This document shows, in pieces, positions 45,920 through 55,301 of a DNA stretch of 64,000 nt. The stretch comes from Pedobacter sp. HDW13 (GTDB lineage Bacteria; Bacteroidota; Bacteroidia; Sphingobacteriales; Sphingobacteriaceae), in the NCBI RefSeq assembly GCF_011303555.1, contig NZ_CP049868.1, forward strand, positions 1-64,000. Reading direction: 5' to 3'. The stretch's first letter is position 1. Each line of letters opens with the position of its first letter. The notes beneath the pieces are model-generated. The model saw only the letters and a list, made by a program, of their open reading frames with translations, had not been told where the DNA came from and ran no database searches. A program made the position numbers and the translations under genes.

Positions 45920-46315
45920 GGTTTTATTTTTAGTTTATTTTGTTTGTAAAACAATTTGCCTAGCTATATATCTTGCAACGCTCTTTCTTTCTAAAGTAGA
46001 TACATAAGCTCCTCAGATAAAGCACCTGAGAATAGGAGATCTTATTCATAAGCCACAAATTAATATTATATCTAAACCCATTTGTAGTGCAAAATTTTCA
46101 CACCTAAATTAATCATTGAAAGTTCTATTTTATAGAAATATCAGCTAACATTCCAAATGATAATATAATCGGCATTTATACATCAGCAAACTGCCGCTCT
46201 ATCCGGCTCAATCCCGCAGCTGGCCTATCGCATCATTCTTCGTTAATTTTTGTTAAATACCAAAGCGGAATTTTGCAAAATCATTTTTTTTTATTCTTTT
46301 AAAGAAAAAAACAAT
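45920..46315. other. Intergenic region
   Basis: No gene or clear regulatory element is seen. A weak CTCCTCAG/CTGAG...AGGAG stem lies at about 46013-46042. Confidence 0.4.
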
Positions 46316-46615
46316 ATGGCAAAAAACTTTTGGGTTGCAATGCTATTAATTATGGTATTGGGCTGTAAAAAAAAGGGTGATGACGATACTACACCTTATA
46401 AATGGAAAAGAGACCTTTACAGGGCGCGGGTCCAAAGTGAAGGACCTGCTGTATTCAACTCCAAGGATCCAAATGTTGCCAGAAATCCAGATGCGATATT
46501 TTTAAGCTCGAGCTATATTGTTTTAACTGAACACCGCAGGAATGAACAACAGGATAGTATTTTTAATGCCAGTGGAAGAACGCAAGTTTATAAATACGAG
46601 AAGGTAAACAATTAA
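46316..46615 (+). CDS. Small lipoprotein, unknown
   Basis: I chose the ATG at 46316 (99 residues), which gives the signal MAKNFWVAMLLIMVLGCKKK with Cys17 as the lipid site; a longer frame from 46250 would bury this signal. The mature part is charged and polar (KKGDDDTTPYKWKRDLYRAR) with no catalytic motif. It belongs to the large group of short unknown lipoproteins in Bacteroidota. It is alone in its transcription direction. Confidence 0.65.
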   Translation: MAKNFWVAMLLIMVLGCKKKGDDDTTPYKWKRDLYRARVQSEGPAVFNSKDPNVARNPDAIFLSSSYIVLTEHRRNEQQDSIFNASGRTQVYKYEKVNN

Positions 46616-46813
46616 AGATATTACTATTAATGATCTATTTAATTGCCAATCAATTTAAGCCGACAGTCTGGATGATGTTTACCTAAGGTTCGAAAGGGAA
46701 ACAAAAGTTCCCCTTTTTTACCAGGCATTCGCTCTAAAAAATTGCGGCCTGCCGTTATAGTCATGAGATAGATACAGCCTTGAATTTGGTTTTTGATCTC
46801 GCTAGTAAACAGA

Positions 46814-47272
46814 TTATTTCACAGCAATAAAAAAATCAATCTCGGCCTGGTTTGGATTTTTTGCCTTTTCTCCATAAACCTCAAAGTCGCTGGTAAAAAC
46901 CCTTTTTAGGTCCATACTCCAGATTTCGGCCCATTTATCTCCTACCACACCATTAGAAAGGTTTCCAACAGCCGATAATTTCACATATTTACCACCATCA
47001 ATTAACTTTCCGGTCATTCCTTGCGGAATATTATCTAAAGTTCCTACCTGACATCCTAAAATTGTGGTATAAGGCCTGGTATGGTCGCTTTCATAATCTG
47101 TGTATATAGAATAGATAGTATCATCTGTTTTGTTTGGTATTGCCTGATGAATGCCATCCTTCAAAAACCTATCCCACAGCGCTCCAATATCCTTTATTGC
47201 CTGATTGTTTTCATTTGTTGTTCTTACCGCAATTCCGATAACTTTGAACGGTTTAATTTCTATTTTTTCCAT
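46814..47272 (-). CDS. GyrI-like/effector-binding domain protein
   Basis: The 152-residue protein is a stand-alone GyrI-like domain (the AraC/BmrR-type ligand-binding fold). It begins with KPFKVIGIAVRTTNENNQAI and has ALWDRFLKDGI, then IYSIYTDYESDHTRPYTTIL and late KWAEIWSMDLKR. Such proteins bind small hydrophobic molecules; some hydrolyse cyclopropanoid genotoxins. It lies 51 bases downstream of a WYL-domain regulator gene on the same strand, so the two are probably co-regulated, and the pair is common in Bacteroidota. Confidence 0.88.
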   Translation of the reverse strand: MEKIEIKPFKVIGIAVRTTNENNQAIKDIGALWDRFLKDGIHQAIPNKTDDTIYSIYTDYESDHTRPYTTILGCQVGTLDNIPQGMTGKLIDGGKYVKLSAVGNLSNGVVGDKWAEIWSMDLKRVFTSDFEVYGEKAKNPNQAEIDFFIAVK

Positions 47273-47323
47273 GTATTAGAATTTTATACCACAAATTTCA
47301 CTCATCATGTTGACAAGGGTATG

Positions 47324-48046
47324 TCAGGGGTTAGCAGAATATTTTTGCCGGCAGATTTCAAAATATTGCTCAAGTGTAATATTATGGGTATCGAATGTTT
47401 CGGAAAGTATATTCAAAGTTTTAATCCTGTCAAGCCTAAAAGCACGGTACTCACTCCTTAGGCGACAAAACGCTATCATAAGCCAGTTTTCCTGGGTACT
47501 GTACAAAGCAAAAGGCTCAATGGTTCTAAAGGTATTGTTCTCGTATTCATCAGTATAATTGATTTGAGCTAATCGCAGGTTGGTCAATGCAAGCTGAAGA
47601 TCAGACAAATAATTGCTGGTTTGTTCTTTTTCCTGGTTAATCCTAAAATGAATGCGTTCGGAAAGCAGGTTGGCCTTATTTTTTGTCTGGTTCCTGAGTA
47701 CAGATTTTATTTTAATAATGGCCTGCTCATACTCCCTGATAAAGGAGGCATCTTTGTTTTTCAATACCAGTTGCTCAGCAGTAATTAAAGCATTCGCTTC
47801 TCCTTCAGTTAGCATGACTGGGGGAAGCCTGTAATCTTCCATCAGGGAATACCCTTTCCCATCTAAGGTAAGCACTGGTATCCCGGCCTGCTCCAGGGCT
47901 TTAACATCGCGGTAAATGGTTCGGATACTTACCCCGAATTTTTCTGATAGTGATTTTGCTGTTAAAAGACGTTTGGACTGCAATTGTGTTGTAATTGCCG
48001 TTAACCTGGAAATGCGCTTGATATCGTTGTTAGTCATACAAGTCAA
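47324..48046 (-). CDS. WYL-domain transcriptional regulator (YafY type)
   Basis: The 240-residue protein has an N-terminal HTH of the DeoR/HTH_11 type (AITTQLQSKRLLTAKSLSEK, then IRTIYRDVKALEQAGIPVL). A WYL domain is at about 135-200, with TIEPFALYSTQENWLMIAFC and EYRAFRLDRIKTLNI. The canonical WYL Tyr is kept in context as YS. It could start at 48037 (MTNND), three codons later, with similar support. It may repress itself through the ACGTTA inverted repeat at 48065. It is divergent from the DUF2975 gene. Confidence 0.9.
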   Translation of the reverse strand: MTCMTNNDIKRISRLTAITTQLQSKRLLTAKSLSEKFGVSIRTIYRDVKALEQAGIPVLTLDGKGYSLMEDYRLPPVMLTEGEANALITAEQLVLKNKDASFIREYEQAIIKIKSVLRNQTKNKANLLSERIHFRINQEKEQTSNYLSDLQLALTNLRLAQINYTDEYENNTFRTIEPFALYSTQENWLMIAFCRLRSEYRAFRLDRIKTLNILSETFDTHNITLEQYFEICRQKYSANP

Positions 48047-48064
48047 TTTTACACCAGCTAACTT

Positions 48065-48081
48065 ACGTTAAAAAATAACGT
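48065..48081. promoter_or_regulatory. Candidate operator of the WYL regulator
   Basis: ACGTTA-AAAAA-TAACGT is a perfect inverted repeat with 6-base arms. It lies about 20 bases upstream of the WYL gene start on the minus strand. Confidence 0.4.
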
Positions 48082-48203
48082 GTATTTTCCTGATCTGTTA
48101 AAAATAGATTGGTCTGTAGCTCAAGATAGGTTTTGCTGAAAGTCGGCAAAATATAAAAGAAATGATTTTCGTTCAAAATTATTCTTTTATCAAAATAATT
48201 TTA

Positions 48204-48233
48204 TTGTTTATCAATAAATATTTATTATTTTTG
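48204..48233 (+). promoter_or_regulatory. Bacteroidota-type promoter of the DUF2975/YozG-like operon
   Basis: TTG at 48204-48206, 19 bases, then TATTTTTG at 48226-48233: a full match to TTG-N19-TAnnTTTG. The ATG at 48259 leaves a leader of about 20 bases. Confidence 0.75.
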
Positions 48234-48258
48234 TCAAATAAATTAAACATTTAGGACA

Positions 48259-48795
48259 ATGTCAAAAAGAAACAACTTCGTATTTAAAGCCCTGCACGTT
48301 ATTGCCTGGGTAATTTTTGTCGGCTTGTGTATAGAAGCAGGCGGACTGTTGGTTAATTTTATTTTTAGTGTGTTCAAACCCGAGTTTGTGGGCAATCTGT
48401 ACCAAAAATTAGATCTAAGTAAAATGTACCAGCAAAGCCAACTGGCTTTTTTTGGTATGTATGGTTTTTTATTGGTCGTATCAATTTTAAAGGCAATGCT
48501 TTTCTATATTTTGATCATGCTGCTTTACAAACTGGATTTATCCAATCCATTTAACAGCCATGTTGCCAACAAAATCAAAAGCATAGCTTATTACACATTT
48601 TCCATCGGCATCATTAGCCTTATTGCCACGCAGGTTGCAAAAGACTTACAGCAACAAGGATACGAAACCGACAAATTAGACCGGTTTTGGGAAGACGGTC
48701 AGGCTTTTATTTTGATGGCGGCTGTTGTGTATGTTATATCACAAATTTTTAATAGAGGTGTAGAACTCCAAAACGAAAACGACTTAACTGTATAA
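48259..48795 (+). CDS. DUF2975 membrane protein
   Basis: The 178-residue protein has four likely membrane spans: VIAWVIFVGLCIEAGGLLVN, FFGMYGFLLVVSILKAMLFY, a span near SIAYYTFSIGIISLIA and AFILMAAVVYVISQIF. Layout and length match DUF2975. This family is paired in Bacillus and Bacteroidota with a tiny Xre-type regulator, as here. It is thought to be the partner or target of that regulator; some proposals treat them as a toxin/immunity-like pair, which is unproven. It has its own promoter and is 2 bases before the regulator gene. Confidence 0.88.
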   Translation: MSKRNNFVFKALHVIAWVIFVGLCIEAGGLLVNFIFSVFKPEFVGNLYQKLDLSKMYQQSQLAFFGMYGFLLVVSILKAMLFYILIMLLYKLDLSNPFNSHVANKIKSIAYYTFSIGIISLIATQVAKDLQQQGYETDKLDRFWEDGQAFILMAAVVYVISQIFNRGVELQNENDLTV

Positions 48796-48797
48796 CT

Positions 48798-49007
48798 ATG
48801 CCAATTATTGTAAACTTAGATGTAATGATGGCCAAGCGAAAGATTTCGCTTAACGAGCTATCAGAAAAAGTTGAGCTGACCCTCTCTAACTTATCCATTT
48901 TAAAAACCGGAAAAGCGAAAGCCATACGTTTTAGCACTTTAGAAGCTATCTGTAAGGCACTCAATTGTCAGCCTGCCGATATTCTTGAATATATAGATGA
49001 AACCTAA
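48798..49007 (+). CDS. Small Xre-family (YozG-like) regulator
   Basis: The 69-residue protein is a minimal helix-turn-helix: DVMMAKRKISLNELSEKVEL, TLSNLSILKTGKAKAIRFST, then LEAICKALNCQPADILEYID. It matches the YozG/Cro-like group found with DUF2975 proteins. It starts two bases after the stop of the DUF2975 gene, so both come from one transcript. The regulator probably controls its own operon. Confidence 0.9.
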   Translation: MPIIVNLDVMMAKRKISLNELSEKVELTLSNLSILKTGKAKAIRFSTLEAICKALNCQPADILEYIDET

Positions 49008-49085
49008 TGCTATGATTTTTGTTAATAAGCCGATCCGCAAATATTATAATAACAGGATAAAGAAAAACACAATTAAATCCAACCT

Positions 49086-50252
49086 ATGAAAGCTTTTGTA
49101 TCCCTATTATTGCTAAGTTTTACTGCTTCTATATCACTATGGGCACAGGGGCTGGATAGCATCAGGTTTAAAGTATCTGCTGCACCGGAATGGACCAATC
49201 TGTTTAACAGAACGGATGGCTGGTTCGGGGGCGACGGGATTTACAGCATTGCATTAAACGGGAAAGAGTCATCGCCGCCTAAAGCGAAAAAGACATTGTT
49301 TATTTTTAGCGATAGTATGATCGGGAAGGTAAGCGGTGGCAAAATGGAACCTAACGCCGTAATGATTCACAATGCGGTGGCGGTGCTGGATGGTAATGAG
49401 CCCGATCCCAATAAAATCAGTTTTAGTTGGAAAAAGGTCAATCAAAAACCCGAATCTATCTTCGTACCCAAAACACCATTAACGCAAGCTGGCGACTATT
49501 ACTGGCTTGGTGATGGTTTTGTAAACCAGGATCTAGATAATGCCACTTTCATTTTTGGTTACCGCATTAAAAGTACAGGTGGCGGTGCTTTTGGTTTTGC
49601 CGAAGTGGGCAATACTTTGATTAAAATTAAAGCCGGCGAGGCTTTGCCTTTTCAAAATTACGAACAAAAGGATACGCCTTTTTATCTCGAGCAAGATGGT
49701 GAAACTGGTTCTTTTGGGGCCGGCATTTATATAAATACGAAGCAGGCCGGCGAAGTAAATGCTGATGGCTACATTTATGTGTATGGTACTTTCGGTAAAA
49801 CCAAGAAACTTTTGGTTGCCAGGGTTCTACCAAAAGATTTTGAAAACTATAACAAATGGAGTTACTGGGACGGAGCCAACTGGCAGGCCGACATTAAAAA
49901 ATCGGCAGCGGTAACGGATCAGGTGTCAAACGAGCTCAGTCTTTCGCAACTGCCCAATGGACGTTACGCACTGGTATTTCAGCAAAGCGGTATCGGCAGG
50001 CATATCTGTATGCAGCTGGGAAAAACACCTTATGGCCCTTTTGGTAAAGTAATTAAACTGTGGGGTACTTCGGAAGCCATTGAATTGAAATCATTTTTTA
50101 CTTATAATGCAAAAGCACATCCGGGTTTATCCAAAAAGGGCGAATTGCTGATTAGTTACAATGTAAACTCATTCGATTTTTTTAAGGACCTGCAAGCGCA
50201 TCCTAATCTTTACAGACCGAGGTTTATCAGGGTGAAATTTGAAAGGATGTAA
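49086..50252 (+). CDS. Exported beta-propeller-like protein (DUF4185/DUF5005-type)
   Basis: The 388-residue protein has a signal peptide ending near LWAQG. The mature part has repeated strand motifs of a five-bladed propeller: LFNRTDGWFGGDGIYSIALN, TLFIFSDSMIGKVSGGK, YYWLGDGFVNQDLDNATFIF and NELSLSQLPNGRYALVFQQS. The Phe-Ser-Asp-Ser and Trp-x-Gly-Asp positions resemble glycan-active propellers. I cannot decide between DUF4185, DUF5005 and a remote glycosidase. A role outside the cell with sugars is a guess. It follows the YozG-like gene by 78 bases but has no clear link to it. Confidence 0.7.
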   Translation: MKAFVSLLLLSFTASISLWAQGLDSIRFKVSAAPEWTNLFNRTDGWFGGDGIYSIALNGKESSPPKAKKTLFIFSDSMIGKVSGGKMEPNAVMIHNAVAVLDGNEPDPNKISFSWKKVNQKPESIFVPKTPLTQAGDYYWLGDGFVNQDLDNATFIFGYRIKSTGGGAFGFAEVGNTLIKIKAGEALPFQNYEQKDTPFYLEQDGETGSFGAGIYINTKQAGEVNADGYIYVYGTFGKTKKLLVARVLPKDFENYNKWSYWDGANWQADIKKSAAVTDQVSNELSLSQLPNGRYALVFQQSGIGRHICMQLGKTPYGPFGKVIKLWGTSEAIELKSFFTYNAKAHPGLSKKGELLISYNVNSFDFFKDLQAHPNLYRPRFIRVKFERM

Positions 50253-50375
50253 ATATGATGCAGAGCGTGGTCACGTTATCTCTGAGCCTAAAACGGGGTT
50301 GATAGCTTTTTTTTGAAATACGCACCGTCATCAAAACAGCCTTTAAATGATCTATAGCATAGTTTTTGACCCAAC

Positions 50376-50410
50376 AAAAAACCCCTTCAAGTTATACTTA
50401 AAGGGGTTTA
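50376..50410 (-). terminator. Terminator downstream of tRNA-Met
   Basis: On the minus strand AAACCCCTT(T)AAG pairs with CTT(G)AAGGGGTTT, followed by a T-run (50376-50380). It lies 7 bases after the tRNA 3' end. Confidence 0.8.
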
Positions 50411-50416
50411 AGGCAG

Positions 50417-50490
50417 TGGGCCCACCTGGGCTCGAACCAGGGACCAAAAGATTATGAGTCTTCTACTCTAACCAGCTGAGCTATAGGCCC
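50417..50490 (-). tRNA. tRNA-Met (CAU), elongator type
   Basis: The minus strand gives a 74-base tRNA. The acceptor stem GGGCCTA pairs with TGGGCCC (one wobble), the D arm is GCTCAGCTGGTTAGAGT, the anticodon loop is CTCATAA with CAT, and the T arm is CCTGG-TTCGAGC-CCAGG. The discriminator base is A and CCA is not encoded. The initiator's distinct acceptor end and D arm are missing, so this is the elongator. A tRNA-Ile2 with lysidine-modified CAU is less likely from the acceptor and anticodon-stem sequence, but cannot be fully excluded. Confidence 0.9.
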
Positions 50491-50731
50491 GGAAAAAAGC
50501 CTTAGCTTTTTTGCGAGTGCAATGTTACAAATTTGCATTCAATTTTCGAAAATGTTTTTCATTTAAAATTAAAATATTTTGCGTACAAACTCATTTTCAA
50601 TTGCTTAATTTAAAAAAACAAACTGGCCTTCTGCTTTCTGCCGGGCATATTTGTTCGCACAACAAACAAAAACTTTCCATTTTGTGGATAAAACAGCCTT
50701 CTATCTCTTACCAAATGCATAGCGAATAGGT

Positions 50732-50739
50732 TATTTTTG
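50732..50739 (+). promoter_or_regulatory. Candidate -7 element of the Pif1-like helicase gene
   Basis: TATTTTTG is a perfect TAnnTTTG and ends 8 bases before the ATG at 50748. A good TTG at the usual distance was not found. If used, the mRNA would be leaderless or nearly so. Confidence 0.4.
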
Positions 50740-50747
50740 TAATAGAT

Positions 50748-52844
50748 ATGAATACGCCCGATCCGGACAACCAACTCCTTTTAGATTTTTTAGCCACAAC
50801 CAACCAGCCTATGTTTTTAACGGGCAAGGCCGGTACTGGAAAAACCACCCTGTTGCGCAAAATCAGGGAAAACACCAAAAAAAATTATGCCGTGGTGGCT
50901 CCTACCGCTGTTGCGGCCATAAATGCGGGTGGGGTTACACTGCACTCGTTTTTTCAGATTCCTTTTGGGCCTTTGATTCCGGTTGTTGACGAAAATACAG
51001 AAGCTCCATTTAAATATTCTGACGAGAAAACCAGACTGCTGCGCTGCCTCGATCTTTTAATTATCGATGAGATCAGTATGGTGCGTGTAGATATTATCGA
51101 TTTTATTGATCGTACTTTAAAAAGAGTAAAAGGGTCGAACCGTGCTTTTGGTGGCGTACAGCTACTCATGATCGGTGATTTGTACCAACTTTCGCCCATC
51201 TTTCATGATGCCTGGCATATATTAGGCAGCTATTATCAAAGTCCTTATTTCTTCGATAGCCTGATTTTCAAATCCACTCCGATGATTACGTTTACCCTGG
51301 AAAAGGTATACCGCCAAAGCGACCCGGTGTTTCTGGATATTTTAAACGGCATGCGCGAAAACGACCTCAGTGCGCTTTTATTGGCCAAACTCAACGAACG
51401 TTACGATCCATCGTTAAACCAGGAATGGAAAGACGATTATATTACCCTTACCACACACAACCAGCTGGTAAACGAAATAAACAAAGGCTGTTTAGAAAAA
51501 CTGGATGGTGAAATATTTGATTTTGATGCCGAAGTAAGTGGCGATTTCCCGAAGGATGCCTACCCTACTGATGAAAAATTGCAGCTGAAGCTTGGTGCAC
51601 AGGTTATTTTTATCAAAAATGATTCGTCGGGCAAAAAGCAATATTACAACGGGAAAGCAGCCAAAGTAACAGCCATTAGCCAGGATAATATTAAAGTAGC
51701 CTTTACAGATGGTGGCCGGGAAATTGAGGTTGAAAAAGAAATCTGGCAGAATGTTAAATACAACCTCAGCGAAGAAGACAACAAAATAAACGAAAACAGT
51801 ACCGGCTCTTTCGCTCAATACCCTTTTAAACTGGCATGGGCCATTACCGTGCACAAAAGTCAGGGATTAACTTTTGATAAGGCCATATTAGATGTAAGCA
51901 CTGCATTTACGCATGGACAGGCCTATGTTGCACTAAGCCGTTGCCGAAGTCTGGAAGGCCTGATTTTGAAATCGCCGGTGGCTGCAGAAAATATCATTAC
52001 CGATGCCAAAGTAATCAGTTTTACAAAAACAAGTCACCAGGAAAAACCCTCTACTGAATTATTGGAACGCTGTAGCCAGCAATACGCCTGGGGACTAATA
52101 CACGAGCTATTGGATTTTTCGCTGGTGGCCAAAGACTGGGAAAAACTCGGCCGCTCCAAACTGATTGATAAAGACGAGAAAAACGCTTTTTTAGCTTTAT
52201 ACGAACAAGGTAACCAACTGCTACAAAACGAAATTTTTAAAGTTGCCCGTAGCTTTATCGCAAAAGAATATGCCAAAGTTTCTACTTCGAGGCATCCAGC
52301 AGCCGAAAGCACTTTTATGGAGCGGCTGCAAAAAGCATCTGATTATTTTATTCCAAAACTGAAGCAGGTTATTGCGCTAATGGATAGGATTGTAGCCATC
52401 AATTTCTACAACGATAGCCATTCGGATAAACTATTAACCCTGCTAAAAGATTGCAAAGAAGCTTTAAATATTAAACTGGCCTTATTTAATATTTCGTGGA
52501 ATCCCTTTTCGATTCAAAACTACGTTGATACCCTGCACTCCAGCAGCAATAAACAGCCAGGTGAAAAGAAGCAGGTAAAAACGAGCATCAAACCAAAAGA
52601 AATCAGCAACCCGCAGGTGTACAAAAACCTGGTTGAATGGAGAAAAACCATTGCAACACAAAGGGGAACTGCCGATCATGCTGTACTTTCTGATCTGGCG
52701 CTCCTTTCTATTGCCGAACGGATGCCACGCACAACCGACCAGCTGGCTGCATTAAAGAGTGTTGGTATTGGCAATGCCAAAGAACTTGGTCAACAAATAA
52801 CCCGCATTGTTAACGCTCATTTGGGCACCAGCGAATTATTTTAA
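50748..52844 (+). CDS. Pif1-like superfamily 1B DNA helicase with HRDC domain
   Basis: The 698-residue protein has Walker A GKAGTGKT (26-33) and Walker B LLIIDEIS (DE at 107-108). Further motifs are VAPTAVAAINAGGVTLHSFF, FGGVQLLMIGDLYQL and the late AITVHKSQGLTFDKAILDVS plus AYVALSRC. This is the set of a Pif1/RecD-like helicase. The C-terminal 80 residues form an HRDC domain (NPQVYKNLVEWRKTIATQRG, ALLSIAERMPRT, LKSVGIGNAKELG), usual for nucleic-acid-binding tails. It should unwind DNA 5' to 3', probably in repair or fork restart. Next to it is a YegD-type chaperone gene. Confidence 0.93.
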   Translation: MNTPDPDNQLLLDFLATTNQPMFLTGKAGTGKTTLLRKIRENTKKNYAVVAPTAVAAINAGGVTLHSFFQIPFGPLIPVVDENTEAPFKYSDEKTRLLRCLDLLIIDEISMVRVDIIDFIDRTLKRVKGSNRAFGGVQLLMIGDLYQLSPIFHDAWHILGSYYQSPYFFDSLIFKSTPMITFTLEKVYRQSDPVFLDILNGMRENDLSALLLAKLNERYDPSLNQEWKDDYITLTTHNQLVNEINKGCLEKLDGEIFDFDAEVSGDFPKDAYPTDEKLQLKLGAQVIFIKNDSSGKKQYYNGKAAKVTAISQDNIKVAFTDGGREIEVEKEIWQNVKYNLSEEDNKINENSTGSFAQYPFKLAWAITVHKSQGLTFDKAILDVSTAFTHGQAYVALSRCRSLEGLILKSPVAAENIITDAKVISFTKTSHQEKPSTELLERCSQQYAWGLIHELLDFSLVAKDWEKLGRSKLIDKDEKNAFLALYEQGNQLLQNEIFKVARSFIAKEYAKVSTSRHPAAESTFMERLQKASDYFIPKLKQVIALMDRIVAINFYNDSHSDKLLTLLKDCKEALNIKLALFNISWNPFSIQNYVDTLHSSSNKQPGEKKQVKTSIKPKEISNPQVYKNLVEWRKTIATQRGTADHAVLSDLALLSIAERMPRTTDQLAALKSVGIGNAKELGQQITRIVNAHLGTSELF

Positions 52845-52919
52845 AAAAATTTATCCTGCTAAGTGTTTTTTTAATACTTTCGCAGCCCCATTTTAGTCGC
52901 CATACTTTATATCAAGCCC

Positions 52920-54188
52920 ATGAGTAAGTTTTTATACGGAATAGATTTCGGAACAACCAATTCGGCCCTTTCTATTTATGATGAAGAAAAAAGAGAAATT
53001 GTAGATACCATCTCAATCCCTTCGTTAATTTATTTTACCGAAACCAAAAGCATGGTAGATGGCGAAAGCCATATTGTGGGCGAGAAAGCTATTGATGCTT
53101 ACCTGAATGATGGCATGAAAGGGCGGTTTATCAAATCGATTAAACAAATCCTATCGCGCACTACTTTTACCGAAACCCGCATCCACAACAAACGCTATAC
53201 AGCATCAGATCTGGTTACCTTAATCCTTAAAGATTTAAAAGATAAAGCCGATAAGATTATTGGCGAAGATTGCCACAGGGCCATTATTGGCCGACCGGTA
53301 TTCTTCGACGACGATAATACCATGAAAGATACACTAGCACAAACAAGGCTAAAAAAGGCAGCCGAAAGTGCAGGTTTTACCCAGGTACGCTTTCAGTTCG
53401 AACCCATTGGCGCAGCCTTTGCTTACGAAAAAACCATCACTCAAAAAGAACGTGTATTGGTAGCCGATTTAGGTGGAGGAACAACAGATTTCACTTATCT
53501 GGTGCTCGACCCTGCCAAGGTGGGTAGCAAAGACCGTAAAAACGATATGATTGCTTCTGGTGGCATTTATATTGGTGGAGATAGCCTTGATTCGGCCTTT
53601 ATGTGGGAAAAAGGCACACCGTATTTTGGAAAAAACACCACATACGAAGCCACGCCGGGTAAGGTGCTCAACGTACCCAAATCACTTTTTGCAAACATTT
53701 GCACCTGGGATAAGATGAATTTCTTTAATGGATTAAAAATCCAGAAAGAGATTGAAGAATATTACTACTACTCCGGCAACGACCCTAAATTCAAAAATCT
53801 GATAACCCTGATCGAAAATAACCTGGGTTATTCGCTGTTCAGATCGATCGAAAGAACGAAGATCGAGTTATCTGACCAGTCTTTATCTAACTTCGCTTAT
53901 TCCAATATGGAAATCGAAATTGACGAAGATATTTCTATTGAACAGTATAACGGAATCATCGAAAAAGACATACATAAAATTGAAAATTACCTCAATCAAT
54001 TTATGGAGACTTATAAGGTTAAACCGCAGGATATTGATTGTTTGTTTTTAACTGGCGGTACCTCGATGGTTGCAGCAGTACAACAGTTGTTTAAAAACAA
54101 ATTCCCGCACATCCCCCTAAACTCGGGCGACAATTTTAAAAGTGTAGCTAAGGGATTAGCCTACAGCGGTTATTTATTTGAGGATTAA
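52920..54188 (+). CDS. YegD-like Hsp70-family protein
   Basis: The 422-residue protein is an actin/Hsp70 ATPase without the substrate-binding domain. It has GIDFGTTNS (7-15), ADLGGGTTDF in the middle and LFLTGGTSMV near 375, the phosphate and adenosine motifs. A long insert is present before the second phosphate loop (CTWDKMNFFNGLKI). These YegD-type proteins are cytoplasmic and have no well-proven client; chaperone-like or cell-cycle-related roles are suggested. It is 76 bases downstream of the helicase gene on the same strand. Confidence 0.92.
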   Translation: MSKFLYGIDFGTTNSALSIYDEEKREIVDTISIPSLIYFTETKSMVDGESHIVGEKAIDAYLNDGMKGRFIKSIKQILSRTTFTETRIHNKRYTASDLVTLILKDLKDKADKIIGEDCHRAIIGRPVFFDDDNTMKDTLAQTRLKKAAESAGFTQVRFQFEPIGAAFAYEKTITQKERVLVADLGGGTTDFTYLVLDPAKVGSKDRKNDMIASGGIYIGGDSLDSAFMWEKGTPYFGKNTTYEATPGKVLNVPKSLFANICTWDKMNFFNGLKIQKEIEEYYYYSGNDPKFKNLITLIENNLGYSLFRSIERTKIELSDQSLSNFAYSNMEIEIDEDISIEQYNGIIEKDIHKIENYLNQFMETYKVKPQDIDCLFLTGGTSMVAAVQQLFKNKFPHIPLNSGDNFKSVAKGLAYSGYLFED

Positions 54189-54397
54189 TACTGCAACAAT
54201 TTGCTTATATTTTTCATTCTTAGGGCAAGATTGTATAATTTAGGCCTTGCAAAATTGGTGCGACTGATATATAGATGCAGCGTACAAGCCCTTACGCGTT
54301 AGGCGCTAAAGCAAATAATGTTTGAGGTCGGGAAAATCTGTTTTCTTGAAGAGATGAAATTGAAAGATGTCCATTTCTTTGCCAGACGCACCAATTT

Positions 54398-55183
54398 TCA
54401 ATTCAACAGCGCCATCTTGCTAAACTGAAATACCGATATTCCTTTATAACGTTTAAAACTGCTGTTAAAATTAGCCGTTTGTTCAAAACCAAGCATTGTA
54501 GCTATTTCATCTACAGTATAGTCGCTATGGGTCAATAAGGCTTCGGCTTCGCGCATAATGCGGTCTTTAATTAAAACCGCCAGGCTTTTTCCCAAAACAT
54601 GGTCTAAAAAGCGGTTTAGCTTGCCTGCGCTCATTCCCATTCCTTCGGCATAAAACTGAATTGACCGTTCCTGCTTATAGTACTGTTCCAAAATTGCCCT
54701 AAAACGCAGTACCTGTTGCAATTCATCGAGCGTTAAAGCTGCCAGATAACCATCTAAGCCCGCTGTATAACCTAAAAATAATGATAAGTATTGTGCCAGA
54801 AACGACAGGTCTTTTCGGGCATTAATCTCTCTCTTCAACTGATCGAGCAAACTATAGGTTTTGGCAGATTCGGAAACTTCCAAATCCCTAAAAGATAAGT
54901 TAAGGAATAAATTTTTAGCCATCGGATCTAAATGCTGCAGCAAAAACTCAGCATACAGCAAACTACTAAAACTAAGCCAATAACCCGATTTAATTTCACC
55001 TTCCAACCTAACCAAACCTTCTTCAGGAATAAAGAATATTCTTCTGTTTACCAGCATGTAATCGCCAGAATTCATACATAAAAAGCCAGTCCCCTCTTTA
55101 ACAATCAGCATTCGCATAGGAAATGCCGCCAAAAGCGCACGCTCTCTCTTAAAAATTCCGCTAATTGGCTCCAGCTGTATCAT
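54398..55183 (-). CDS. AraC-family transcriptional regulator
   Basis: The 261-residue protein has an N-terminal cupin-like sensor part (RMLIVKEGTGFLCMNSGDYM, LVRLEGEIKSGYWLSFSSLL) and a C-terminal AraC pair of HTHs. The first is FYAEGMGMSAGKLNRFLDHV; the second is YTVDEIATMLGFEQTANFNS, with the typical PSF replaced by SSFKRYKG. It should activate or repress genes on binding a small ligand. It is on the opposite strand to the YegD-like gene and has no co-directional partner in operon distance. Confidence 0.9.
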   Translation of the reverse strand: MIQLEPISGIFKRERALLAAFPMRMLIVKEGTGFLCMNSGDYMLVNRRIFFIPEEGLVRLEGEIKSGYWLSFSSLLYAEFLLQHLDPMAKNLFLNLSFRDLEVSESAKTYSLLDQLKREINARKDLSFLAQYLSLFLGYTAGLDGYLAALTLDELQQVLRFRAILEQYYKQERSIQFYAEGMGMSAGKLNRFLDHVLGKSLAVLIKDRIMREAEALLTHSDYTVDEIATMLGFEQTANFNSSFKRYKGISVFQFSKMALLN

Positions 55184-55301
55184 ATAAACTAAAAGGGGAT
55201 AAACATTAGTAAGACCAGAATTACATCATCTGGTTACGCGCTAAAGATAAAATTTATCAGCATGTATGACAAATAATGCAAAAAACAATCAATCTACTGA
55301 T

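Noticed and set aside
50493..50512. Extra terminator just upstream of tRNA-Met (AAAAAAGC-CTTA-GCTTTTTT)
   Set aside because: The stem is nearly all A-T and lies at the 5' side of the tRNA; it is too weak to call.
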